DNA of 64,000 nucleotides from Mammaliicoccus lentus. Lineage in GTDB: Bacteria; Bacillota; Bacilli; Staphylococcales; Staphylococcaceae. The stretch spans positions 1-64,000 of the forward strand of contig NZ_PPRS01000037.1 in assembly GCF_002902755.1 (NCBI RefSeq), given 5' to 3'. The notes under the pieces are model-generated. The model made no database searches. It was given only the letters and a program-made list of their open reading frames with translations, and was not told the origin of the DNA. Of this stretch, positions 1-8,693 are shown one piece after another. Each line of letters begins with the position of its first letter. Position 1 is the first letter of the stretch. A program made the translations under genes and the position numbers.

Positions 1-101
1 ATATAATTTAAATGAGCATATATAGTTAGGAATAAGCAAGCTTAAAGAAAATTCATCCTCAATACTTATAGAAAACAGTAAAATTATATAAATAAAACAG
101 T

Positions 102-149
102 AAAAAGAGAGAAGAACTTGTTATTAAAATACAGTCTTCTCTCTTTTTT
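102..149. terminator. Bidirectional hairpin terminator
   Basis: Two 14-bp complementary arms (aaaaagagagaaga and tcttctctcttttt) flank a 19-base loop. There is an A-run on the left and a T-run on the right, so the hairpin could stop transcription in both directions. It probably ends a gene that lies left of the window. Bases 1-101 contain no gene that I can support. Confidence 0.8.
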
Positions 150-241
150 ATTTTGATATTTTTTATTGAATAACTATATTTTAATTTAATTAATCACTTT
201 AAGAAGTGTTTAATAAAAAATTATAAAGGAGAAGACGTACG

Positions 242-817
242 ATGGGAAAAAATAAAAAAGATGAAGTTTTATATAATGAGAAAGGAGAACGTGTCATTAT
301 TAAAGAAAAAAAGAAAAATCCTTTACTAGTTGGTTGTTTAGGTCTAATCATAATAATTATCATAATAAGTGCTTGTGCTGCAGCTTTAGGTGGTGGAAAC
401 AATAATAAATCATCAAATGATAAGGCTGAACAACAAGAGAAAAAATCAAGTAAGAATAATGATGAGAAAAATAAAAATGAATCTACTAATCAAGAAGAAA
501 AAGATAGCCCTAAAACAACAAGAGAACAAAAAGCTGCTTTGAAAAAAGCAGAAACTTATTCTAAAACAATGCATATGTCTAAAAACGGTATCTATAATCA
601 ACTTACGTCATCAGTGGAAGGATTTAAACCCGAAGACGCTCAATATGCGGTAGATCATTTAAAAGCAGACTATAATAAGAATGCTTTAGAAAAAGCTAAA
701 GAATATGCTAAAACTATGAATATGTCTAATGATGCGATTCATCAACAATTAACTTCGACTATAGAAGGTTTTACAGCTGAAGAAGCACAATATGCAATAG
801 ATCATTTAAAAAATTAA
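242..817 (+). CDS. Ltp-family (host cell surface-exposed) membrane or lipoprotein
   Basis: A 191-residue protein of the Ltp type. The start has an excellent ribosome site (aaaggag). A charged N-terminus (residues 1-27) is followed by a hydrophobic segment (about 28-49) that ends in ISAC, which fits a lipobox with Cys45. A Lys/Asn/Glu-rich linker leads to two repeats at about residues 98-140 and 145-190. Each repeat reads roughly A-x2-Y-x-K-T-M-x-M-S ... QLTSx(V/I)EGF ... EAQYAxDHLK, the helical Ltp repeat. The prototype Ltp of Streptococcus thermophilus phage TP-J34 blocks DNA injection by superinfecting phage. Many chromosomal copies have no known role, so phage exclusion here is inference. 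The family call is firm; whether it is lipid-anchored or a single-pass membrane protein is uncertain because the charged N-region is long. Confidence 0.8.
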   Translation: MGKNKKDEVLYNEKGERVIIKEKKKNPLLVGCLGLIIIIIIISACAAALGGGNNNKSSNDKAEQQEKKSSKNNDEKNKNESTNQEEKDSPKTTREQKAALKKAETYSKTMHMSKNGIYNQLTSSVEGFKPEDAQYAVDHLKADYNKNALEKAKEYAKTMNMSNDAIHQQLTSTIEGFTAEEAQYAIDHLKN

Positions 818-830
818 AATCTTTATACAA

Positions 831-870
831 AACAATGGGGTGTTATTAAAACTACCCTATTGTTTTTTAT
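831..870 (+). terminator. Terminator after the Ltp-family gene
   Basis: The arms aacaatggggt and accctattgtt pair with one G-U and enclose a 12-base loop, followed by a T-run. It also faces the convergent gene that ends at 884. Confidence 0.75.
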
Positions 871-883
871 TTATTATATCATT

Positions 884-1207
884 TCAAATACTCACCTTTG
901 TTCCTTGATGAAAGATCAACTTCCATTCATCTTTATATAAAACCCATATCGAACTTCTATTACTAGCCATGCCAGAGCTTTTGTTTACTAAAATATATTT
1001 ACACAAATAACTATTATTTGATAATTGTACTTCGTTAAAATTCAATATTTCATACTCATTAGAATCTAAATCAACCTCAATAAAATCTTCTTTTTTAAAT
1101 ACCTTTCCAGATTGGCCAAATTCTTCAAATTCAGGATGAAGGATATCTAAATACTTTCCATTTTTTCTATTATCCGAATTCAAGTGAAAATATTCGTATT
1201 CGATCAT
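884..1207 (-). CDS. NTF2-like / DUF4440-type small protein
   Basis: A 107-residue protein without signal peptide or membrane segment. The pattern LHPEFEEFGQSG near residue 25, a central Glu/Asp-rich strand region and the ending SSIWVLYKDEWKLIFHQGT are typical of SnoaL/NTF2-like DUF4440 proteins, which form small cone-shaped alpha+beta barrels. Some members bind small ligands or act as enzymes, but no substrate can be inferred here. The ATG at 1207 is preferred over an upstream GTG at 1216 because aaagggtg lies about 6 bases before the ATG. The gene stands alone, convergent with the Ltp-family gene. Confidence 0.65.
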   Translation of the reverse strand: MIEYEYFHLNSDNRKNGKYLDILHPEFEEFGQSGKVFKKEDFIEVDLDSNEYEILNFNEVQLSNNSYLCKYILVNKSSGMASNRSSIWVLYKDEWKLIFHQGTKVSI

Positions 1208-1365
1208 AAAATACACCCTTTTCTATCGTATATATTTTATAGTGATTAATTATCTTAATCATACACCTAAAAATATTATTTTTGTTTTCTATAACAATAA
1301 TTTATATATAATCATTAACTTGAATATTCATTGTATATTGATATCATTAATTTGAGGTGGTAAAA

Positions 1366-1635
1366 ATGAGATTTGAAGATAAAAAAGAACTAGAATTCAC
1401 CGTTTTAGGCTTCGATATTAAGATTGATACTTTCTACAAATTACTTTATCAAATTAACGATATAATCTTAGCAATGTTCTTTATCGTTGGTAGTTTTTTA
1501 TTTTTTAAAGAGTCTACAACATTTGCTGGTACTGTTTTATTTGTAATTGGTAGTATTCAAATGCTTATAAGACCATTAATCGCTATTACACGAGACATTC
1601 ATATTAGTAAGGTAAAAAAAGATATTACAAAATAG
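1366..1635 (+). CDS. YrhK-like small membrane protein
   Basis: An 89-residue protein with two hydrophobic helices (about residues 30-50 and 55-75) in a small cytoplasmic frame. The layout of an N-terminal aromatic segment, two helices and a short charged tail fits the YrhK domain found in small Bacillus and Staphylococcus membrane proteins of unknown role. A GTG at 1357 is in frame, but that position is part of the ribosome site gaggtgg, so the ATG at 1366 is the start. It is followed at once by a dispersed repeat carrying a terminator. No function is assigned. Confidence 0.6.
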   Translation: MRFEDKKELEFTVLGFDIKIDTFYKLLYQINDIILAMFFIVGSFLFFKESTTFAGTVLFVIGSIQMLIRPLIAITRDIHISKVKKDITK

Positions 1636-1640
1636 ATAAA

Positions 1641-1812
1641 AATAGGAGTGGGACAGAAATCTTATTTTAATAAATAGATTTCGTAGTCTCACCCCGGCAA
1701 GGATAACTAGGGTTGGAAAAAGCTTGATATAAGCGCATTTTTAATCCAGTCAGCTACTGCCATTTTAATAAATGAGGCTGAGACATGTATTTATGTCCCA
1801 GCCTCATTTTGT
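1641..1812. repeat. Dispersed staphylococcal intergenic repeat, copy 1
   Basis: It begins gagtgggacagaaatc, contains the block agcttgatataagcg followed by a ctactgccat block, and ends in a strong hairpin (atgaggctgagacat paired with atgtcccagcctcat) with a T-run. Related copies lie at 34301-34456 and 58384-58560, and shorter ones at about 19273-19325 and 32986-33042. The terminal hairpin should act as a terminator for the YrhK-like gene. Confidence 0.8.
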
Positions 1813-1930
1813 TATTTCTTAATTCTAGCATTTTTTCTTATGTTTACAGTTATTATATCAACTCTTAAATGATATTTCACTTTAGACTTTTCTCGTGAAG
1901 ATATACGAAAGTACTTTTAAAAGTGTAACT

Positions 1931-2204
1931 ACTTGGATTATTGTCTTAGTTAATCCAATAAGAAGTACTCTACTTGGATTATTGTCTTAGTTAATCCAAC
2001 AAAAGGTACTCTACTTGGATTATTGTCTTAGTTAATCCAACAAAAGGTGCTCTACCTGGATTTTCGGCTTAGTTAATCCAACAAAAGGTGCTCTACTTGG
2101 ATTTTCGGCTTAATTAATCCAACAAAAGGTGCTCTATTTGGATTTTCGGCCTAGTTAATCCAACAAAAGGTGCTCTACTTGGATTTTCGGCCTAATTAAT
2201 CCAA
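1931..2204. repeat. Tandem array: seven 41-bp hairpin units
   Basis: Six complete 41-bp units start at 1931, 1972, 2013, 2054, 2095 and 2136; a 28-bp partial unit runs 2177-2204. Each unit holds an inverted repeat, ttggatta/taatccaa in units 1-3 and ttggatt/aatccaa in units 4-7, then aacaaaaggtgctct or a close variant. Units 1-3 share the loop attgtctt and units 4-7 share ttcggc, so the array has two subfamilies. There are no unique spacers, so it is not CRISPR. It fills most of the gap between the YrhK-like gene and the 3' end of glnA. Confidence 0.9.
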
Positions 2205-2242
2205 TAATAAAATCAACTCTTGCATTTTTGATTAATCCCATC

Positions 2243-2277
2243 CAAAAAAGAGCTAAGGATTTATATCCCTAGCTCCT
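2243..2277 (-). terminator. glnRA terminator
   Basis: On the minus strand gagctaggg pairs with ccttagctc (one bulge), followed by a T6 run, just after the glnA stop. Confidence 0.75.
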
Positions 2278-2286
2278 CTATCGATA

Positions 2287-3627
2287 TTAATATTGCTTAA
2301 TATATTGTTCTCTTTCCCATTCTGATACTTGGGTTCTGTAGTAATCCCATTCTAATGATTTAGATTGGATAAATTGTCTGTAAATGTGATTACCTAATGC
2401 TGATCTTACTACATCGTTTTCTTTCATTGCTTTAACAGCTGTGTAAAGTGTTGATGGTAAGTCTTGTACGCCCACCGCTTCTCTTTCTTCTCTGTTCATT
2501 TCATAGATGTTTTGGTCTACTGATTCTGGTGGTGTTAATTTGTGTTTAATACCGTCTAATCCTGCTTCTAAGATTGTAGCTAATGCTAAGTATGGATTAG
2601 CTGCTGGGTCTACTGAACGGATTTCGACACGTGTTGACACGCCTCTTGATACTGGTATTCTTACTAGTGGTGAACGGTTCTGTCCACTCCATGCGATATA
2701 ACATGGTGCTTCGTAACCTGGTACTAGTCGTTTGTATGAGTTAACTAATGGATTACATACTGCTGTGAATCCTCTTGCATTTTTCAAGATACCTGCAATA
2801 AAGTGGAATGCATTATCTGTAAGTTGCATGTCGCCATCTGGATCGAAGAACGCATTTTCTTTACCATTGAATAATGATACGTTAAAGTGCATTCCGCTTC
2901 CGTTTACACCGAATAATGGTTTTGGCATAAATGTTGCGTGTAAATTATGTTTACGTGCGATAGTTTTAACAACGAGTTTGAATGTTTGAATGTTATCACA
3001 TGCTGTAATTGCGTCAGCATATTTAAAGTCTATTTCATGTTGGCCAGGTGCCACTTCATGGTGACTTGCTTCGATATCAAAGCCCATATCTTCTAATTCT
3101 AGTACGATATCACGACGACAGTTCTCACCTAAGTCTGTTGGTGCTAAGTCGAAGTATCCACCATTATCATTTAATTCTAATGTTGGTTCACCTTTTTCGT
3201 CTAGTTTAAATAAGAAGAATTCTGGTTCTGGTCCTAAGTTGAAATCTGTAAATCCTAATTCTTGCATTTCTTTTAAGACACGTTTCAAGTTAGTACGTGG
3301 GTCACCTGGGAATGGATTACCGTCTGGACTATAAACGTCACAGATTAATCGTGCTACTTTACCTTTACCTGCAGTCCATGGGAAAATCACCCAAGTGTTC
3401 AGGTCAGGACATAGATACATATCCGATTCTTCAATTCGCACGAATCCTTCAATTGAAGAACCGTCAAACATCATTTCATTGTTTAAAACTTTTGCTAATT
3501 GTGCAATTGGTACCTCTACATTTTTAATTGTTCCTAAAATGTCTGTAAATTGTAACCTTAAATAACGTACGTTTTCTTCGTCTGCAAAGCGAAAAATATC
3601 TTCTTTCGTAAATGTTTGCTTAGCCAT
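2287..3627 (-). CDS. glnA: Glutamine synthetase type I
   Basis: A 446-residue enzyme that makes glutamine from glutamate, ammonia and ATP as a cytosolic dodecamer. Visible family motifs are [19 protein letters not shown] (active-site Gly-Ser-Gly-Met-His), RIPVSRG and [10 protein letters not shown]. The length fits the short GSI-alpha class of Firmicutes, whose feedback-inhibited form also controls GlnR. Starts upstream of 3627 are possible, but ggaggatc lies 5 bases before this ATG and the product then begins [10 protein letters not shown] as in relatives. It is second in the glnR-glnA operon and ends in its own terminator. Confidence 0.97.
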   Translation of the reverse strand: MAKQTFTKEDIFRFADEENVRYLRLQFTDILGTIKNVEVPIAQLAKVLNNEMMFDGSSIEGFVRIEESDMYLCPDLNTWVIFPWTAGKGKVARLICDVYSPDGNPFPGDPRTNLKRVLKEMQELGFTDFNLGPEPEFFLFKLDEKGEPTLELNDNGGYFDLAPTDLGENCRRDIVLELEDMGFDIEASHHEVAPGQHEIDFKYADAITACDNIQTFKLVVKTIARKHNLHATFMPKPLFGVNGSGMHFNVSLFNGKENAFFDPDGDMQLTDNAFHFIAGILKNARGFTAVCNPLVNSYKRLVPGYEAPCYIAWSGQNRSPLVRIPVSRGVSTRVEIRSVDPAANPYLALATILEAGLDGIKHKLTPPESVDQNIYEMNREEREAVGVQDLPSTLYTAVKAMKENDVVRSALGNHIYRQFIQSKSLEWDYYRTQVSEWEREQYIKQY

Positions 3628-3646
3628 GTGTTGATCCTCCAGTATT

Positions 3647-4003
3647 TTATTTAAAAAATCTTGATAAATCTCCACGGTTGAGTGGACCTTCTGTCTTCGA
3701 GGTACCTCTAATAACCCGCTCTCTCATACGTAGTTCTTCATCTGAAAGGTCATTTTTTTCTTCTAGAAGAATTTGTTTAATCCCTTTCATATTGAATCCC
3801 TTTTCGATGAGATTTTTAATTTCAAGTAATCTCTCTAAGTCATTTAATGAAAACAACCTCTGATTACCGTCAGTTCTTGTCGGTGTAACCAGCTCATTAC
3901 TTTCATAATATCTGATTTGTCTTGCTGTAAGTTCTGTTAATTTGATGACTACACCTATTGGAAACACGGCCATGTTTCTTCTAATTAAATCTCTTGACAG
4001 CAC
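3647..4003 (-). CDS. glnR: Glutamine synthetase repressor, MerR family
   Basis: A 118-residue regulator. The winged helix lies at about residues 14-85 and contains [11 protein letters not shown], the MerR recognition region. The C-terminal tail [11 protein letters not shown] is the autoinhibitory tail that feedback-inhibited GlnA stabilises in Bacillus GlnR. It represses glnRA and other nitrogen genes when glutamine is plentiful. The GTG at 4003 lies 5 bases after ggagg; a CTG at 4000 is also possible. It precedes glnA by 19 bases in the same operon and has a GlnR box upstream, so it should be autoregulated. Confidence 0.95.
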   Translation of the reverse strand: MLSRDLIRRNMAVFPIGVVIKLTELTARQIRYYESNELVTPTRTDGNQRLFSLNDLERLLEIKNLIEKGFNMKGIKQILLEEKNDLSDEELRMRERVIRGTSKTEGPLNRGDLSRFFK

Positions 4004-4068
4004 GACCGCCTCCTTCTACTAAGAACTTAAAATAAATTTAGCACATAAATTTTCAGAAAACAATTATG

Positions 4069-4085
4069 TGTGAGGAAACCTCACA
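4069..4085 (-). promoter_or_regulatory. GlnR operator overlapping a terminator-like hairpin
   Basis: The sequence tgtgaggaaacctcaca matches TGTNA-N7-TNACA exactly, the GlnR/TnrA box of Bacillus. It is the core of a longer perfect palindrome (13-bp arms, 4063-4091) that touches the stop codon of the upstream lyase gene. On the minus strand the palindrome is followed by tgtttt, so it may also end that gene. The site lies about 65-80 bases upstream of the glnR start. Confidence 0.8.
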
Positions 4086-4090
4086 CATAA

Positions 4091-5338
4091 TTATAACATA
4101 ACTAATTCTTTTTTCATTAATGTTTCCACTGCTCTAATTATCGCGATTTTAACGTGTTCATATGTTAATCCACCTTGAATATAAGCTTCATACGGTGCTC
4201 TAATTGGGCCATCAGCTGTTAATTCAATTGAAGAACCTTGTACAAAAGTTCCTGCTGCCATAATGACATCATCTTCATAGCCCGGCATATAACTAGGCAT
4301 CGGGCTGAAATGTGCATTGATTGGCGATGCATGTTGTATAGACTGACAAAATGCAATCATTTGTTCAGCTGTATCAAATGTTACAGATTGTATTAAATCA
4401 GTTCTTTCATCTGTGTAATGTGGTGTTGTCTTCATATTTAATTTCTCCAATAGTAAGGACGTAAACAATGCGCCTTTTAAGCTTTGACTAACTACGTGTG
4501 GCGCTAAAAAGAACCCTTGATACATTTCAGGTAAACTACCTAATGAAGCCCCCGCTTCTTTACCGATACCAGGAGCTGTTAATCTATATGCACAACGCTC
4601 TATTAAATTTTGTTTACCTGAAATATATCCACCTATTTTAGATAATCCACCGCCTGGGTTTTTGATTAAAGAACCAGCAATTAAATCTGCGCCTACTTCT
4701 ATAGGCTCTTTATCCTCTACGAATTCACCATAACAGTTATCTACGAAAATAATAATTTCTGGATAAACTTCTTTTATTCTAGTAATGGCATATCCTATTT
4801 GCTTTATTGTTAATGAAGGTCTAGAACTATAGCCTTTAGATCGTTGTATTGCGATTACTTTTGTTTTATCATTTATTTTGTTTAATACAGCATCAATATC
4901 AATATCATTATCTTTTAAAGGAACTTCATTGTATTGAATACCTTGTTCAATAAAACTCCCGATACCATTTCCATTAACACCGATTACTTCTAATAAAGTG
5001 TCATAAGGTGTACCTGTTATATACAGTAATTCTTCACCGTGTTTTAATTGACTATTTAATGCTATTGTAATCGCATGTGTTCCTGAAATAATTTGTGGTC
5101 TAACTAAACTATCTTCAGCTCGAAAGACTTCTGTATATACTTCTTCTAAATGATCTCGTCCCATATCATCATAACCATATCCTGTAGTACCGACTAAATC
5201 TGCTTCTGATATTTTCACTTTATGGAAAGCATCCAATACGCGTTCTTGAGCAATTAATGCATTATGCTCAATTCCATCAAAATATGGTCTTAATGTTGTT
5301 TCTACTTCTTTTACTAATGATTGTAATTTTTCTTCCAT
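4091..5338 (-). CDS. PLP-dependent lyase of the aluminium-resistance (YnbB) family
   Basis: A 415-residue fold-type I PLP protein related to cystathionine beta-lyase and methionine gamma-lyase. SLIKNPGGGLSKIGGY holds the likely Schiff-base lysine (about residue 227), and IQRSKGYSSRPSL and FVDNCYGEF are conserved around the cofactor pocket. The family is called 'aluminium resistance protein' from an old plant-rhizobium result; its true substrate is not established. It sits 11 bases after hflX and before glnR, the usual order in staphylococci. I support the family, not a reaction. Confidence 0.88.
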   Translation of the reverse strand: MEEKLQSLVKEVETTLRPYFDGIEHNALIAQERVLDAFHKVKISEADLVGTTGYGYDDMGRDHLEEVYTEVFRAEDSLVRPQIISGTHAITIALNSQLKHGEELLYITGTPYDTLLEVIGVNGNGIGSFIEQGIQYNEVPLKDNDIDIDAVLNKINDKTKVIAIQRSKGYSSRPSLTIKQIGYAITRIKEVYPEIIIFVDNCYGEFVEDKEPIEVGADLIAGSLIKNPGGGLSKIGGYISGKQNLIERCAYRLTAPGIGKEAGASLGSLPEMYQGFFLAPHVVSQSLKGALFTSLLLEKLNMKTTPHYTDERTDLIQSVTFDTAEQMIAFCQSIQHASPINAHFSPMPSYMPGYEDDVIMAAGTFVQGSSIELTADGPIRAPYEAYIQGGLTYEHVKIAIIRAVETLMKKELVML

Positions 5339-5349
5339 TTCTTTACCTC

Positions 5350-6588
5350 TTATTTTTGTTTATATCCTGTTATTTTATACATTTCATTTGTTTCATCAAA
5401 CTCTAACGTTTCTACTAGTGTATGTGTTTTTTGCCAATACAATTGGTCAGCATCAGACGCATCTAATTCCATCTCATAATATTCCATTGTATTTTTAATC
5501 ATTTCTACTAGCTTGTCTTTGAATACAACTTGATCTTGTTTATCTCTTGCTGACACAAATATAGAATTCTCGGAGACAGGTTGATTGATGTTATCTACTT
5601 TATCTTTTTTATTGAACACAACTAACATTGGAATGTGATTCATATCTAATTGTTTCACAAGTTTCATAACAGTTTCATACTGTTCCATATAATGTGGGTG
5701 ACTAGCATCTACAACATGTATTAATAGTTGTGCATATTTTGCTTCTTCTAATGTTGATTTAAATGCTGCTATAAGTGTCGTAGGCAATTTTTGAATAAAT
5801 CCAACCGTATCAGATAATATAATATTAAATCCTTCGTTTATTGAAACAGCTCTTGATTTAGGGTCTAACGTTGCGAATAATAAATCTTGTTCAAATGTTT
5901 CATCTTGTGATAACTGATTAAACCATGAAGATTTACCAGCGTTAGTATAACCTATTAACGCGACTTGATAAGCTTGGTTATGTTGTCTTCTTTCCCTATA
6001 TCTTGAACGGTGAGATACAATCGTTTCTAGTTGATGTTTAATTTCGTTCATGCGCGTTCTAATGTGTCTTCTATCAGTTTCCAGTTTAGTTTCACCAGGA
6101 CCTCTTGTACCAATTCCGCCACCTAAACGTGATAGACTTTTACCATGGCCAGACAGTCTAGGCAGTAAATAATCTAATTGTGCAAGTTCGACTTGTAACT
6201 GCCCTTCTCTACTAGAAGCACGTTGCGCAAATATTTCTAAAATTAATTGTGTTCTATCTATAATTTTAGTATCAAACAACTCATCTAATTGTTTCGACTG
6301 TGCAGTTGTTAACTCATCGTTAGCGATAATAGCATTTACTTTTACATCGTTTAAATCGATATATTCAACCACTTCTTCTATTTTACCTTTACCAAAGTAA
6401 TATTGTTGATCTGGTCTATCTCTTTTTTGAGTAAATACTTCAATCACTTCTAATTGACTTGTTTTAGCTAAAGATTTTAGTTCTTCAACTGTTGATTGAA
6501 ACGTATCCTCATCTACTTGTTTATCATGGAAAGCTAATAATATTACTTTCTCCGTTTCATGATCTGTTGTTATTAAATCATTTTTCAT
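5350..6588 (-). CDS. hflX: Ribosome-associated GTPase HflX
   Basis: A 412-residue GTPase that splits or rescues stalled 70S ribosomes and dissociates 100S dimers in stress. The N-terminal HflX domain (about 1-190) carries the glycine-rich linker LSRLGGGIGTRGPGETK. The G domain follows with GYTNAGKSS (G1), DTVGFI (G3) and NKKDK (G4). A GTG at 6597 is also in frame, but the ATG at 6588 gives the usual N-terminus. The short C-terminal domain runs to ITGYKQK. It is upstream of and close to the PLP lyase, so the two are probably cotranscribed. Confidence 0.95.
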   Translation of the reverse strand: MKNDLITTDHETEKVILLAFHDKQVDEDTFQSTVEELKSLAKTSQLEVIEVFTQKRDRPDQQYYFGKGKIEEVVEYIDLNDVKVNAIIANDELTTAQSKQLDELFDTKIIDRTQLILEIFAQRASSREGQLQVELAQLDYLLPRLSGHGKSLSRLGGGIGTRGPGETKLETDRRHIRTRMNEIKHQLETIVSHRSRYRERRQHNQAYQVALIGYTNAGKSSWFNQLSQDETFEQDLLFATLDPKSRAVSINEGFNIILSDTVGFIQKLPTTLIAAFKSTLEEAKYAQLLIHVVDASHPHYMEQYETVMKLVKQLDMNHIPMLVVFNKKDKVDNINQPVSENSIFVSARDKQDQVVFKDKLVEMIKNTMEYYEMELDASDADQLYWQKTHTLVETLEFDETNEMYKITGYKQK

Positions 6589-6696
6589 TTTTATCACGCT
6601 CTCTTTACTTCATTTTAACATATAATTAGATATGCATATTAATATGACTTTGAATAAATCTTTACTATAATAGAGTTAAGAAAAGGAGTGATTAGA

Positions 6697-7170
6697 ATGT
6701 CTATATATGACTTCGAGGTTGCTAAAACAAATGGAGATACTTATTCGTTATCTGAATATAAAGGTAAAGCACTATTGATTGTCAATACAGCAAGTGAATG
6801 TGGTTTCACTCCACAGTTTGAAGGATTGGAACAACTTTATCAAGATTATAAAGATAAAGACTTTGTAGTACTTGGTTTCCCTTGTAACCAATTTGGTAAT
6901 CAAGAACCAGGTGATTCATATGAAGCTTATCAAAATTGTAAATTAAATTATGGTGTTACATTCCCAATGCACGAAAAGATCAAAGTAAAAGGTTCTGATC
7001 AACATCCACTTTATGACTATTTAACAAGTGCTAAAAAAGGCATTTTAAACGGCTCCATAAAATGGAACTTCACTAAGTTTTTAGTGAATAAAGATGGAGA
7101 AGTTGTTAATCGCTTCTCACCACAAAAAAGTCCAGAACAGTTAAGAAATGCTATAGAAGAAGTATTATAA
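6697..7170 (+). CDS. bsaA: Thiol peroxidase of the glutathione peroxidase family
   Basis: A 157-residue thioredoxin-fold peroxidase. [15 protein letters not shown] carries the peroxidatic cysteine (not selenocysteine), and [12 protein letters not shown] holds the second conserved cysteine and the catalytic Gln. KWNFTKFLV supplies the conserved Trp-Asn-Phe. Staphylococci lack glutathione, so thioredoxin or bacillithiol is the likelier reductant; this is inferred from the family. The ATG at 6697 follows aaaggag at good spacing; the GTG at 6688 lies inside that site. It is monocistronic and divergent from hflX. Confidence 0.93.
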   Translation: MSIYDFEVAKTNGDTYSLSEYKGKALLIVNTASECGFTPQFEGLEQLYQDYKDKDFVVLGFPCNQFGNQEPGDSYEAYQNCKLNYGVTFPMHEKIKVKGSDQHPLYDYLTSAKKGILNGSIKWNFTKFLVNKDGEVVNRFSPQKSPEQLRNAIEEVL

Positions 7171-7216
7171 AAAGAAAGAGTTCGAGACTTTAATCATTGT
7201 TTCGGGCTCTTTCTAT
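7171..7216 (+). terminator. bsaA terminator
   Basis: The arms aaagagttcgagact and gtttcgggctcttt pair with G-U pairs and are followed by ctatg. The sequence resembles the terminal hairpin of the dispersed repeats. Confidence 0.65.
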
Positions 7217-7290
7217 GTATTTGCAGTAGTGGACTCGATGTCTATGTTGCACGTGGATTTTGTAGTTCAAAACTTGGCTATAGCATTATC

Positions 7291-7403
7291 CTTATTGCCT
7301 TTTCTTGCCAAACGTGTCAACAGCGATAGCCTTATTGCCTTTTCTTGCCAAACGTATCAATAACGGTAGCCTTATTGCCTTTTCTCAGTAGTCTTGTCAA
7401 TAA
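7291..7403. repeat. Tandem repeat, 2.8 copies of a 40-bp unit
   Basis: Units start at 7291, 7331 and 7371, each opening cttattgccttttct. Units 1 and 2 continue ttgccaaacg(t/g)atcaa with few differences; the third is diverged and partial. The unit is close in length to the 41-bp unit beside glnA but unrelated in sequence. It lies between bsaA and hfq in a gap with no gene. Confidence 0.85.
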
Positions 7404-7458
7404 AGAGAATGTTATGTTTCACGTGAGCATCGTCTCGAAATATAACATTCTCTTTATT
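7399..7458. terminator. Large 17-bp-arm inverted repeat
   Basis: The perfect arms aataaagagaatgttat (7399-7415) and ataacattctctttatt (7442-7458) enclose a 26-base loop. It may be a stem-loop terminator or the end of a small repeat element. Confidence 0.7.
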
Positions 7459-7467
7459 TATTAAAAT

Positions 7468-7504
7468 AAAAAAGCTAAGACAAATAAATTGTCTTAGCTT
7501 TTTT
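7468..7504. terminator. Bidirectional terminator downstream of hfq
   Basis: The arms aaaaagctaagaca and tgtcttagcttttt enclose a 7-base loop, with A- and T-runs on the two sides. Confidence 0.85.
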
Positions 7505-7521
7505 AGCCACGAGCACAAAAA

Positions 7522-7749
7522 TTACGCATTTTCTTTATTTTCTTCTTCTTGTGCTACGACAAAAGTAGAAATAGCATGTTTGTAGATAAGATTTTCAGTA
7601 CCTAGAATATCTAGTAATACAACATTCTCGTCAAAACCTACAATTTTGCCTTTCATTTGGAAACCGTTTAATAAGAAGACTGTTAATTCAGTACCTTCAG
7701 ATTTGAACTTCTCCAATAATACTTCTTGAATATTTTCTTTCTCTGCCAT
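7522..7749 (-). CDS. hfq: RNA chaperone Hfq
   Basis: A 75-residue Sm-like protein that forms a hexameric ring. The Sm1 region (VFLLNGFQMKGKIVGFDE) and Sm2 region (LIYKHAISTF, with the YKH core) are intact. The C-terminal tail is short and acidic, as in other Firmicutes. In staphylococci the contribution of Hfq to sRNA regulation is weak or disputed. It lies 13 bases after miaA and is likely cotranscribed with it. The start is supported by aagggg. Confidence 0.95.
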   Translation of the reverse strand: MAEKENIQEVLLEKFKSEGTELTVFLLNGFQMKGKIVGFDENVVLLDILGTENLIYKHAISTFVVAQEEENKENA

Positions 7750-7762
7750 ATGACTTTCCCCT

Positions 7763-8692
7763 TCACTTGGATAATTGGATTACGTTGTCTGCGATTTCTG
7801 ATAAAGACTGTTCATCCCGTCGAAACCAAGTTACATTCATTTTATTTTTAAACCATGTCAATTGACGTTTGGCGTATCTTCTTGAATTCTGCTTGATTTG
7901 TTCTATTGCAATATCTATGTCTTTTTCTCCTTTTACAACGGGTATTAACTCTTTGTATCCAATTGCTTGCATACTTTGTGAATGTTCATACCCCATATCA
8001 ACGAGATTAGATACTTCTCTTAATAATCCTCGCTCCAACATCATGTCAACACGCATATTAATTCTTTCATATAAAGTTTCGCGCGACATGTCTATCCCAA
8101 TTAATAATGTACCATATTTTCCAGAAAATGTCTGGCTTTTCTTTCTTTCACTTAATGTTTTTTTAGTCTTCAAGTAGTACTCTATGGCTCTTTCTACTCT
8201 TTGACGATTGTTTGGATGCACTGATGACGCAGTTTCTGGATCAAATTCTTTTAAATAATTGTGCAATTCAATATTTGTATAATTCGATAATTCATCAAAT
8301 TTATTATTAATTTTTTCCAATTCTTCATTTGTGATTTCTTCTTTTTCTAAATGATAATCATACAGTACTGACTGAACATATAAACCAGACCCACCTACTA
8401 ATATAGGAAGTTTTCCTCTATTATGAATATCATCGATTATATTGGAAACATCTTCTTTAAACTTGTACACAGAATAAGGCTCATCTGGATTGTATGCATC
8501 CACTAAATGATGTTTTATGCCTTCTTTTTCTTGTTCTGTTACTTTTGCTGTACCTATATCTAATCCTTTATAAATTTGAAATGCATCACCATTGATAACT
8601 TCACCATTTAAAGCTTGAGCTAATCGTATACTAAGTTCAGTTTTACCAACTGCTGTTGGACCTACTATTGCGATTAACGGTTTTTTCGACAT
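7763..8692 (-). CDS. miaA: tRNA dimethylallyltransferase
   Basis: A 309-residue enzyme that adds a dimethylallyl group to N6 of A37 in tRNAs reading UNN codons, the first step before MiaB. The P-loop GPTAVGKTELS starts at residue 10. GDAFQIYKGLDIGTAK, LVGGSGLYV and PNNRQRVERAIE follow in family order. Length and motifs are complete. It is followed by hfq, a pairing conserved in many bacteria. The upstream lipase-like gene almost touches it, so the three may form one transcript. Confidence 0.96.
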   Translation of the reverse strand: MSKKPLIAIVGPTAVGKTELSIRLAQALNGEVINGDAFQIYKGLDIGTAKVTEQEKEGIKHHLVDAYNPDEPYSVYKFKEDVSNIIDDIHNRGKLPILVGGSGLYVQSVLYDYHLEKEEITNEELEKINNKFDELSNYTNIELHNYLKEFDPETASSVHPNNRQRVERAIEYYLKTKKTLSERKKSQTFSGKYGTLLIGIDMSRETLYERINMRVDMMLERGLLREVSNLVDMGYEHSQSMQAIGYKELIPVVKGEKDIDIAIEQIKQNSRRYAKRQLTWFKNKMNVTWFRRDEQSLSEIADNVIQLSK

Positions 8693-8693
8693 A

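Noticed and set aside
1931..2204. The 41-bp array as a CRISPR
   Set aside because: The units are contiguous with no unique spacers, and no cas genes are present.
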